NCBI GenBank assembly: GCA_020057645.1
Contig: JAGVFL010000083.1
Coordinates: forward strand, 1-13,046
Origin: Candidatus Omnitrophota bacterium
GTDB lineage: Bacteria > Omnitrophota > Gorgyraeia > Gorgyraeales > Gorgyraeaceae
Direction of reading: 5' to 3'
DNA length: 13,046 bases
Shown piece after piece: positions 7,114 through 13,046 of this stretch. The notes below the pieces were generated by a model. The model worked only from the letters and a program-made list of their open reading frames with translations, had not been told where the DNA came from and did no database searches. Each line of letters begins with the position of its first letter. Position 1 is the first letter of the stretch. The position numbers and the translations under genes were made by a program.

Positions 7114-7140
7114 TATTATTTTTTTATGCTGTGATAGCAC
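7113..7140. promoter_or_regulatory. possible second NikR operator upstream of the outer-membrane gene
   Basis: GTATTAT (7113-7119), 14 bases, then ATAGCAC (7134-7140). Each half differs by one base from GTGTTAY/RTAACAC, and the 14-base spacing is one of the two allowed. It begins at the last base of the nikR stop codon and lies 26 bases before the next start. An extra half-site ATAACAC is at 7154-7160 but has no partner at 13 or 14 bases. The T-rich and A-rich flanks weaken the call. Confidence 0.35.
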
Positions 7141-7165
7141 GAAAATAAAAAAGATAACACAATGG

Positions 7166-8089
7166 ATGGAAAAAATGTTACGAAGCGCACTGTTTATTTT
7201 AGTTGCCTTATCCTTAGTATTTTTAGGCGTTTCTGTTAGTTATGCCGAAAATGACTGGAACCCTGTTTCCGCAGGGCCTGTCAGCACCTGGACAGCGCCA
7301 TTGTGCGGCAAAGGCAAGTTTGTAGCGCAGCCATTTTTATTTTATAACCGCACCAGAGGCACTTTTAATGAAAAAGGCCATTACAATCCTCTGGACAATG
7401 GAAGCAGGAAATATCAGTATCAGGAACAACTGTTCGCGCAATACGGCATTACAGATGCGCTGGAAATAGATGGCCAGATAGTTTATCAAGAAAATTATAT
7501 GAAGAATGCTAGTGGAAAAGCGCATTCTAGCGGCTTTGGAGACAGCTATCTTTTTATGAGATACTGTTTGGCCGAGGAAACAGATCGCGCTCCGCACATA
7601 GCCGCTTTATTTCAGGCTAAAGCCCCTACCGGGAAATATGAACATGCTGATATTGATAAGCTGGGAACGGATTTGATGGGCGCTACATCAGGAGGAGGCT
7701 CGTGGGATCAGGGGTTTGGCTTTATTCTTACAGAGAAAATAAAGCCGTTTATGTTCCATGCTGATGCCATATACAGCTTCTCGCAGAAAGTACGCGTAAA
7801 TGGCGTCAAGACGCGTTACGCTAATTACCTTAATTATGATTTTGGATTGGAATATTTCTTATCCGAAAGACTTAATCTCATGCTTGAGGCAAATGGGTTT
7901 TTACAAGGAGATAAAAAAGAAAACGGCGCAAAAACCTCAGCCTCTGATATTAAGTATCTCATGGTTGCGCCTGGCATAGAATGGTCAAATGATAGGGTTC
8001 AAACGCTTTTAACGTATCAAAGAATAGTAACTGGCACAAATACAGACGCAAATGATTCTTTAATTTTTACTTTTGTTTACACATTTTAA
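7166..8089 (+). CDS. outer-membrane beta-barrel protein, possible nickel porin
   Basis: A 307-residue exported protein. The first 27 residues form a signal peptide: a short positive start, the hydrophobic run LFILVALSLVFLGVSV and a SYA cleavage site. The mature part has alternating short amphipathic strands rich in Tyr, Phe and Gly, with patterns such as FAQYGITDALEIDGQIVY and FGDSYLFMRYCL. It ends in FVYTF, a C-terminal aromatic signature of outer-membrane barrels. The general look is that of the phenol-degradation MetA-like / transporter barrel family (PF13557), assigned by eye. ATG 7175 (fourth residue) is an alternative start, with GGA at 7168-7170 as a weak ribosome binding site. Lying between nikR and a His-rich metal transporter 20 bases downstream, it may let nickel through the outer membrane (inference). 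Confidence 0.75.
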   Translation: MEKMLRSALFILVALSLVFLGVSVSYAENDWNPVSAGPVSTWTAPLCGKGKFVAQPFLFYNRTRGTFNEKGHYNPLDNGSRKYQYQEQLFAQYGITDALEIDGQIVYQENYMKNASGKAHSSGFGDSYLFMRYCLAEETDRAPHIAALFQAKAPTGKYEHADIDKLGTDLMGATSGGGSWDQGFGFILTEKIKPFMFHADAIYSFSQKVRVNGVKTRYANYLNYDFGLEYFLSERLNLMLEANGFLQGDKKENGAKTSASDIKYLMVAPGIEWSNDRVQTLLTYQRIVTGTNTDANDSLIFTFVYTF

Positions 8090-8109
8090 TTAATAGAAAA
8101 GGAGAAAGC

Positions 8110-8823
8110 ATGGAAAATGGATTAATGCCTTTATACATAACAGCAGCCACATTAGGCTTCCTGCACACTGTTTTCGGGCCGGATCATTATATCCCGTTTA
8201 TAGTGATGGCAAAGGCAAGAAAATGGTCCATGGCGAAGACTGCCATATTGACGTTTTTATGCGGCATAGGCCATATCATGAGCTCTGTCCTTATTGGTTT
8301 TGTAGGAATTTTTTTCGGGATAGAAGTAATGAAATTAAAGGCGCTTGAATCATTCAGGGGGAATATAGCAGGTTGGTTATTAATCATATTTGGGATTACT
8401 TATTTTGTCTGGGGCATCCATAGCGCGTTAAAAAATAAGCCTCACAAGCACGCGCATAGCCACATGGATGACGCGGATCATGCGCACGCGCATTCCCATG
8501 AACACGAGCACGCTCATATTCACGATGAAGATGGGAAGGCTAACATAACTCCATGGGTACTGTTTACAATATTTGTTTTCGGGCCATGCGAGCCTCTGAT
8601 ACCTATTCTTATGTACCCGGCAGCAAAAAATAACCTTTTAGGGGTATTGTGGGTGACAATAATATTCGGCACGACTACAATCATTACCATGTTCAGCATA
8701 GTAATGGTTTCATTTTTCGGGATTAAACTTATTCCTTTCGGGAAAGTTGAGCGCTACACCCATGCCTTGGCAGGCGGCACGATACTGCTTTGCGGATTGG
8801 CGATACAATTCATGGGATTGTAG
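8110..8823 (+). CDS. His-rich nickel/cobalt transporter-like membrane protein (UreH/NicO type)
   Basis: A 237-residue inner-membrane protein with about six predicted hydrophobic segments. The first carries GFLHTVFGPDHYIPF (H19, D25, H26), reminiscent of the HxxxxDH signature of NiCoT/UreH/RcnA nickel and cobalt carriers but with one extra residue between H and DH. A second histidine segment is GIGHIMSS (H55). Between the third and fourth segments lies a loop with 12 histidines in residues 112-138, a typical metal-binding loop. FGPCEPLIPILMYP (158-170) matches UreH-like/TauE-like proteins. The ribosome binding site AAGGAG at 8099-8104 supports the start. Linkage to nikR argues for Ni(II) transport. 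Uptake is favoured because NikR normally represses uptake, but efflux cannot be excluded from sequence alone. Confidence 0.8.
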   Translation: MENGLMPLYITAATLGFLHTVFGPDHYIPFIVMAKARKWSMAKTAILTFLCGIGHIMSSVLIGFVGIFFGIEVMKLKALESFRGNIAGWLLIIFGITYFVWGIHSALKNKPHKHAHSHMDDADHAHAHSHEHEHAHIHDEDGKANITPWVLFTIFVFGPCEPLIPILMYPAAKNNLLGVLWVTIIFGTTTIITMFSIVMVSFFGIKLIPFGKVERYTHALAGGTILLCGLAIQFMGL

Positions 8824-8825
8824 TT

Positions 8826-9707
8826 TTAATAACCCAGATTTTTCAGGGCGAACGGGTCTTTTCTCCAGTTTTTGTAAACCTTAACCCATAAATCCAGAAA
8901 GACTTTTTTCTGCAGGAAATTTTCAATATCTTTTCTTGAAACCTCGCCTATTCTTTTCAGCATCTTACCGTCATTGCCGATAATAATGCCTTTTTGGCTG
9001 TCCTTCTCGCAATATATATTAGCCCTTATGTAGACGATGTCTTTATTCTCCCTGTCTTTTTTTTCTTTCATCTCTTCGACGGTCACCGCTATGGAATGAG
9101 GCACTTCCTGATAAGTTATTTCCAGTGTTTTTTCCCTGATGATTTCCTGCACCATAAACCGCTCATTTTTATCAGTCAGCTGGTCTTCCGGGAAAAGCGG
9201 AAAACCCTCAGGCAGGTATTCCAGTATTTTTTTAAACACAATATCTGTGCCGTCTTTTTTTAAGGCTGATATCGGAATAATTTCTTTGAAATTGAATTTC
9301 TGGGCTTTTTCAATAAGAGGCAGGACCTGGCGTCTGTCGATTTTATCCATTTTATTTATGATAAGAAAGTTTAATTTGTCCGATATCAGATCGAATATTT
9401 CAATGTCTTCCTTTGTTATGCCGCTGTGGGCGTCAATGAGGATAATGTTCAAATCTGTTTCCGTGACAGAAGCCTGGGCCTTGCGCACCATCAGTTTTCC
9501 GAGAAGATTTTTCGGCCTGTGCATGCCCGGGGTATCTACGAATACTACCTGAAAATCCTTATCTGATATTATGCCTTGGATATTATCGCGCGTGGTCTCA
9601 GGTTTTTCAGATACGATGCAGACCTTTTCCTTAACGAGTACATTGAGGAGCGTGGACTTTCCTACATTCGGCCTTCCGATTATCGCTACTTTTCCGGCTT
9701 TGAACAT
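8826..9707 (-). CDS. era: GTPase Era
   Basis: A 293-residue GTPase that acts in 30S subunit maturation by binding 16S rRNA. G1 is GRPNVGKS (11-18). G2 lies in ETTRDNIQG, G3 is DTPG, G4 is NKMD and G5 is in ISALKKDG. The C-terminal KH domain has IIIGNDGKMLKRIG. Length and order match the family. I start at the ATG reading leftward from 9707; a GTG extension to 9725 would add six unlikely residues and overlap the promoter. The stop is only 2 bp from the stop of the convergent transporter gene, with no terminator between. The start lies 6 bases after a TATAAT box, implying a leaderless mRNA. Confidence 0.95.
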   Translation of the reverse strand: MFKAGKVAIIGRPNVGKSTLLNVLVKEKVCIVSEKPETTRDNIQGIISDKDFQVVFVDTPGMHRPKNLLGKLMVRKAQASVTETDLNIILIDAHSGITKEDIEIFDLISDKLNFLIINKMDKIDRRQVLPLIEKAQKFNFKEIIPISALKKDGTDIVFKKILEYLPEGFPLFPEDQLTDKNERFMVQEIIREKTLEITYQEVPHSIAVTVEEMKEKKDRENKDIVYIRANIYCEKDSQKGIIIGNDGKMLKRIGEVSRKDIENFLQKKVFLDLWVKVYKNWRKDPFALKNLGY

Positions 9708-9713
9708 AGGCGC

Positions 9714-9722
9714 ATTATACCA
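9714..9722 (-). promoter_or_regulatory. extended -10 promoter of era, leaderless
   Basis: On the minus strand TGG-TATAAT (9722 to 9714) ends 6 bases before the era ATG at 9707. The TGn element compensates for a poor -35 region. Transcription would start at or next to the A of the ATG, so the mRNA would lack a ribosome binding site. Confidence 0.6.
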
Positions 9723-9734
9723 CACTTAATTTCA

Positions 9735-9775
9735 AATAAGTTTACAAAATGACAATGTCAGTTTGTAAACTTATT
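9735..9775. repeat. intergenic palindrome, TGACA-N-TGTCA family, copy 3
   Basis: Two 20-base arms (left AATAAGTTTACAAAATGACA) around a central A pair with a single A-G mismatch at 9749/9761. The core is that of copies 1 and 2, and the outer part is GTTTACA/TGTAAAC instead of GTTACA/TGTAAC. It lies between the divergent era and EamA genes and reaches into the era -35 region. Confidence 0.85.
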
Positions 9776-9802
9776 GTGTTTATGGGCAATATCTGGTATC
9801 TT
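9774..9802 (+). promoter_or_regulatory. possible promoter of the EamA gene
   Basis: TTGTGT (9774-9779) and TATCTT (9797-9802) are separated by 17 bases, and TGG precedes the -10 box as an extended element. An alternative -10 TATAGT is at 9802-9807. Either gives a leader of about 25-30 bases containing the AGGAGGA ribosome binding site. Confidence 0.35.
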
Positions 9803-9835
9803 ATAGTTAAAATTTATGAAAATAGGAGGAAAAAT

Positions 9836-10255
9836 ATGAAACCTTTTTATTTTGCGATACTGGCGGCGATTGTATGGGGCGTAGCGCCTATAGCGGAAAA
9901 GGCAGGGCTTAAGAATATAGAACCGTTATCAGGCGTTATAGTGCGTTCATCCGGAATTATCATAGGGGCTATTCTCCTGGCGATTTTTAATAATAATGCG
10001 CTTAAATCAGCCCTGAAAGCTGACCCGAAAACAATACTCTTTTTATTTCTCGGGGGGATTATCGCCAGCATCCTTGGGCAGATATTTTTCTATAACGCCC
10101 TTAAGCAGGGAGAGGTATCCAAGATGGTGCCTATTGCAGCTACTTACCCATTGGTTTCTTTTTTATTGGGCCTTTTGTTTTTCGGGGAGAGTTTTACCAT
10201 CGCTAAGGGCCTGGGGATAGGTTTCGTAATACTGGGTGTTTTTCTGCTGAGATGA
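9836..10255 (+). CDS. half-size EamA/DMT family membrane transporter
   Basis: A 139-residue very hydrophobic protein holding one EamA domain: about five hydrophobic segments, starting FAILAAIVWGVAPIAEKAGL and ending GLGIGFVILGVFLLR. Typical drug/metabolite transporters have two such domains (about 300 residues), so this form would have to act as a dimer, as small multidrug-resistance proteins do. The motif FYNALKQGEVSKMVPIAATYP is a hallmark of the second half of EamA proteins. The substrate cannot be told. The start is ATG 9836, preceded by AGGAGGA at 9824-9830; an upstream in-frame ATG at 9749 would run translation through the palindrome and is rejected. Confidence 0.88.
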   Translation: MKPFYFAILAAIVWGVAPIAEKAGLKNIEPLSGVIVRSSGIIIGAILLAIFNNNALKSALKADPKTILFLFLGGIIASILGQIFFYNALKQGEVSKMVPIAATYPLVSFLLGLLFFGESFTIAKGLGIGFVILGVFLLR

Positions 10256-10305
10256 ATAACGGCCGGTCATATTTGCGTATTTCTCCAAATTATGCTAATA
10301 TTATA

Positions 10306-10311
10306 TATAAT
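10306..10311 (+). promoter_or_regulatory. possible -10 box of nadE
   Basis: TATAAT lies 25 bases before the nadE ATG in an AT-rich run. No convincing -35 box is found at 16-18 bases upstream, so this is a weak call. The rest of the 81-base spacer 10256-10336 shows nothing else. Confidence 0.3.
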
Positions 10312-10336
10312 CTATGCTTAGGATACAAGGGCAAAC

Positions 10337-11968
10337 ATGGCTATGAAAAATATCAGAGCGGCAATAGGCCAGATAAATACTATAGTAGGCGATCTGAAAG
10401 CTAATTCAGATAAAATATTATTCTGCATAAAAGAGGCGTCTGCCAAGGGCGTTGATTTGATCGTATTCCCGGAGCTCAGCATAACAGGTTATCCGCCCGA
10501 AGATCTGCTTTTAAAACCGCGTTTCATAAAAGAGAATCTCAAATGTCTGAAAAAGATATCTCAGGAAGCAGGCGACGCGGTCGCGGTAATAGGATTCGTG
10601 GATGAGGAAAAGGGAGATATATACAATAGCGCCGCAGTTATATGCAATAAAAAAATAATTTGCGTGTACCATAAGATGCACCTGCCGAATTATGGCATTT
10701 TTGACGAAAAGAGATATTTTAAGCCCGGCTTGAGAAATGCGCTGGTGAAGACAAGGGATTTTTCTTTTGGATTAAATATATGCGAGGATATCTGGGCGCG
10801 GCAAAGCGGGATAGAAGAGAAGGTCTTTTCAAAGGCGCAATTTCTGGTGAATATCTCCGCCTCGCCTTATCATATCGGTAAGTTTAAAGAACGCGAAAGA
10901 ATAATCGGGATCAAGGCAAAGAGATTCGGAATCCCTATAGTTTATTGTAATCTCGTTGGCGGGCAGGATGAGCTGGTGTTTGACGGCAGGAGCGCTTTAT
11001 TCGGAAAAGACGGCTTGGTTATTGCGGAGGCAAAGGCATTTGATGAGGATTTATTGATATTTGATTTAGGGTCGGCAAGAGGGCAGAAGAAAACCCATTC
11101 AAAAACCAAACCAATCTCCGAGCATGAAGAGATATATTCCGCGCTCACGCTGGGTTTAAAGGATTACGTGCGCAAGAATAATTTTAATAAGGTTGCTTTA
11201 GGCCTGAGCGGAGGCATAGATTCGGCATTGGTGGCGTGCATTGCAGCGGATGCGCTTGGCAGGGGAAATGTCCTTGCGATCAGCATGCCGTCCAGGTATT
11301 CTTCAGCTGAAACGCAGAAAGATGCGGAGATAATAGCAGGCAACCTTGGTATAAAATTCCACAAAATATCAATAGACGGCATATTTAGTTCTTATCTGAA
11401 TACGTTAAGCATGCATTTTAAAGGCTCAAAGCCCAGCATAGCGGAAGAAAATATTCAGGCCAGGATACGGGGCAATATCCTTATGGCGTTTTCAAATAAA
11501 TTTGGATACCTGGTGCTTAATACAGGCAATAAAAGCGAAACCAGCGCGGGTTATTGCACTCTGTACGGAGACATGGCAGGCGGCTTCAGCGTGATAAAAG
11601 ACGCGCCCAAGAAACTTGTTTATGAACTGGCGGAGTATAGAAATAAAAGAGAAGGAAAAGATATTATTCCGAAGAGCATTTTTAAAAGGGCCCCTACCGC
11701 TGAATTAAGGCCTAATCAGAAAGACCGGGACACCTTGCCGCCTTATGATTTTTTAGACAGGGTCATAGACCTTTACGTTGAGAAGAATAAAGGGTTTGAA
11801 GATATAGTGAAAGAATTAGGCCGTAGAGACGTTGTGAAAAAAACATTAAACATGATAGACCGCAGCGAATATAAGAGGCGCCAGGCTCCGCCGGGCATAA
11901 AGATCACGCCCATGGCATTCGGAAAAGACAGGCGCATGCCTATAACAAATAAATTCACAGCTCATTAA
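10337..11968 (+). CDS. nadE: glutamine-dependent NAD+ synthetase
   Basis: A 543-residue two-domain enzyme that converts nicotinic acid adenine dinucleotide to NAD+ using ATP and glutamine. The N-terminal nitrilase-type amidase domain (about 1-260) carries the full triad: E46 in FPELSITGYPPEDLL, K113 in YHKMHLPNYG and C149 in GLNICEDIW. The C-terminal synthetase domain starts near residue 265 and has the PP-loop SGGIDS at 291-296, plus NTGNKSE and YGDMAGGF. The domain order and length fit the shorter bacterial glutamine-dependent form. The ribosome binding site is weak (AGGG near 10329). ATG 10343 is a possible alternative start. The glutaminase domain means the cell can use glutamine rather than free ammonia. 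Confidence 0.95.
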   Translation: MAMKNIRAAIGQINTIVGDLKANSDKILFCIKEASAKGVDLIVFPELSITGYPPEDLLLKPRFIKENLKCLKKISQEAGDAVAVIGFVDEEKGDIYNSAAVICNKKIICVYHKMHLPNYGIFDEKRYFKPGLRNALVKTRDFSFGLNICEDIWARQSGIEEKVFSKAQFLVNISASPYHIGKFKERERIIGIKAKRFGIPIVYCNLVGGQDELVFDGRSALFGKDGLVIAEAKAFDEDLLIFDLGSARGQKKTHSKTKPISEHEEIYSALTLGLKDYVRKNNFNKVALGLSGGIDSALVACIAADALGRGNVLAISMPSRYSSAETQKDAEIIAGNLGIKFHKISIDGIFSSYLNTLSMHFKGSKPSIAEENIQARIRGNILMAFSNKFGYLVLNTGNKSETSAGYCTLYGDMAGGFSVIKDAPKKLVYELAEYRNKREGKDIIPKSIFKRAPTAELRPNQKDRDTLPPYDFLDRVIDLYVEKNKGFEDIVKELGRRDVVKKTLNMIDRSEYKRRQAPPGIKITPMAFGKDRRMPITNKFTAH

Positions 11969-11973
11969 TACAA

Positions 11974-11982
11974 TGGTATAAT
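11974..11982 (+). promoter_or_regulatory. extended -10 promoter with a near-leaderless start
   Basis: TGG-TATAAT is the same 9-base string as at era and ends 10 bases before ATG 11993. The expected transcript would have only about 4-5 untranslated bases. It would drive the 90-aa gene and the following carboxypeptidase. Confidence 0.55.
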
Positions 11983-11992
11983 TTGCAAAGGT

Positions 11993-12265
11993 ATGGAAAA
12001 ATTAACCAGCGAAGAAATTTTTATAGGGGTAGTGACCAGGGTAAACAGACTTCTTATCATACTCGGGGTATTTTTCTTCCTGTATTTCATGCTTAATACC
12101 AAAATTAACATATATCTACTTTTACTTGCGTTTTTGAACATGGGATTCAGCCTGCTTTCTTATAAGCATTTGCTTATAACAGCCAGGCTTTCCGCTGAAC
12201 TCGAGCGCGCAAAGATGGCCCTCGATGACGTAGCCAAAGAAACCCGCAAAATGCATCAAGGTTAA
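11993..12265 (+). CDS. small two-TM membrane protein of unknown function
   Basis: A 90-residue protein I do not recognise. It has a charged N-terminus, two hydrophobic segments separated by a very short turn (about 19-35 and 40-56), and a C-terminal part from about residue 60 with an amphipathic, probably coiled-coil helix rich in Ala, Glu, Lys and Arg (LSAELERAKMALDDVAKETRK). A hairpin with both ends in the cytoplasm is likely. The stop TAA abuts the ATG of the carboxypeptidase gene, so the two are almost certainly cotranscribed and translationally coupled. A role in envelope or peptidoglycan work is inferred from that alone. Confidence 0.7.
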   Translation: MEKLTSEEIFIGVVTRVNRLLIILGVFFFLYFMLNTKINIYLLLLAFLNMGFSLLSYKHLLITARLSAELERAKMALDDVAKETRKMHQG

Positions 12266-13046
12266 ATGTTTCGAAGAACCCTCGTATTCATATCCATTAT
12301 ATTTTTAAGCGCAAATCTTTTCGCAAAAGAAGTTATTCATATCACCGCGCATTCCGCCGTGCTTATGAATGCCCGGAATAAAAAGGTCGTCTATTCTAAA
12401 AATTCTAATATTAAACTTGCGCCTGCCTCTACCACTAAGATAATGACTGCCCTCGTGGTTTTAAAAAATTCCAGCCTTGATAAGAGAGTGGCTGTTTCAA
12501 AGTGCGCTACGCGCATGCCTCCAAGCAAGGTAGACATTAAAATAGGAGAGGCGTATTCTACCGGGGATATGCTTAAAGCGCTTTTATTGAATTCAGGGAA
12601 TGACGCGAGCGTGGCGCTGGCGGAAAGCGTGGCCGGCACAGAAAAAGATTTCGTAGGCATGATGAATGATATGGCGAGGAGACTGGGCTGCCGCAATACA
12701 AATTTTAGAACCTCCAACGGCCTGCCTGCCAAAGGCCAGTATTCTACCGCTTACGACATGGCGTTGATAACGCGCGAGGCCGTGAAAGATAAAAGGCTTC
12801 TTGATATCCTGGGTATCAAAGAAACGGAGATAACGGAATTAAATAGCGGGAGGCGTATAAAATTAAGAAATCACAATAAGAGCTTATGGAAAGATGCCTC
12901 TTATTTAATTCTGGGAAAGACGGGATATACTATAAGGGCCAGGCAGTGTTTTGCGGGCTATATTAATTACGACAAAAGGCATAATTTAATAGTTGTGATG
13001 CTGAAAGGAAAAAAATTATGGCCTGATCTGAAGGAACTAGCGGAAA
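12266..13046 (+). CDS. dacA: D-alanyl-D-alanine carboxypeptidase (PBP5/DacA type), 3' end missing
   Basis: The frame stays open to the window edge: 260 codons are visible and the C-terminus is cut off. Residues 1-20 form a signal peptide ending in LFA. All three serine-peptidase S11 motifs are present: SxxK as S55-T-T-K58, SxN as S110-G-N112, and KTG at K218-G220. It should remove the terminal D-alanine of peptidoglycan stem peptides in the periplasm. Whether the usual C-terminal domain and amphipathic membrane anchor follow cannot be seen. The start ATG directly follows the stop of the 90-aa gene, with AAGG (12258-12261) as a weak ribosome binding site overlapping that gene. The gene symbol is generic for the family. 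Confidence 0.92.
   Translation, partial: MFRRTLVFISIIFLSANLFAKEVIHITAHSAVLMNARNKKVVYSKNSNIKLAPASTTKIMTALVVLKNSSLDKRVAVSKCATRMPPSKVDIKIGEAYSTGDMLKALLLNSGNDASVALAESVAGTEKDFVGMMNDMARRLGCRNTNFRTSNGLPAKGQYSTAYDMALITREAVKDKRLLDILGIKETEITELNSGRRIKLRNHNKSLWKDASYLILGKTGYTIRARQCFAGYINYDKRHNLIVVMLKGKKLWPDLKELAE

Noticed and set aside
7118..7152. T-run, short hairpin and A-run after nikR as a terminator
   Set aside because: The inner GC pairing is only three bases (GCT/AGC) and the T-run lies before the hairpin on the plus strand; it fits a degenerate operator better.
8994..9552. Plus-strand open frames of 89 and 137 codons opposite era
   Set aside because: They lie wholly inside the well-supported era gene and show no recognisable motif.
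1350..9775. Palindromes as intrinsic terminators
   Set aside because: None is followed by a T-run, and copy 1 and copy 3 sit next to a ribosome binding site or a promoter region.
9749..9835. N-terminal extension of the EamA protein
   Set aside because: It would start inside the palindrome without a ribosome binding site; AGGAGGA directly precedes ATG 9836.
1..13046. CRISPR array, tRNA, rRNA or insertion sequence
   Set aside because: No regularly spaced direct repeats, cloverleaf-like intergenic sequence or transposase motifs were seen, and intergenic gaps are too short.

Overview
The window reads as a moderately AT-rich bacterial chromosome segment with very tight gene packing and no sign of phage or transposon genes. 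A predicted outer-membrane beta-barrel ending in phenylalanine, a PBP5-type D,D-carboxypeptidase and Era point to a Gram-negative-type bacterium. The bacterial Ogg2 glycosylase, the beta-glucan phosphorylase and the many short intergenic palindromes resemble what I associate with candidate phyla such as Omnitrophota. That placement is an inference with low to moderate confidence.

Layout. Positions 1-24 hold a perfect palindrome. Positions 44-1340 form a three-gene redox cluster: a flavodoxin-fold FMN reductase, a ferritin/rubrerythrin-like diiron protein and a CxxC glutaredoxin. Positions 1395-2024 encode an Ogg2-type 8-oxoguanine DNA glycosylase, and 2038-2121 a 27-residue Cys-rich mini-ORF with a strong ribosome binding site. 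Positions 2136-6595 carry a cytoplasmic GH5 glucanase followed by a large GH94/GH149/GH161-type glycoside phosphorylase, which looks like a beta-glucan utilisation pair. Positions 6639-8823 form a nickel module: NikR with a near-consensus promoter and a NikR-type operator over its -10 box, then an outer-membrane barrel and a His-rich inner-membrane metal transporter. Era (minus strand) converges on that module with 2 bp between the stop codons. Positions 9836-10255 encode a half-size EamA transporter, and 10337-11968 glutamine-dependent NAD+ synthetase. Positions 11993-13046 hold a small two-TM protein coupled to a DacA-type carboxypeptidase that runs off the window.

Two structural themes cut across the genes. 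First, three intergenic palindromes (1350-1384, 6600-6630, 9735-9775) share the core TGACA-N-TGTCA, while their outer stems have changed symmetrically; they look like one repeat family. Second, two genes (era and the 90-aa gene) have TGG-TATAAT extended -10 boxes so close to the start codon that their mRNAs should be leaderless or nearly so.

The most interesting candidates for new biology are the palindrome family, the Cys-rich mini-ORF and the NikR-linked outer-membrane plus His-rich transporter pair. I see no CRISPR array, rRNA, tRNA or mobile element. No gene-free stretch exceeds about 130 bases.
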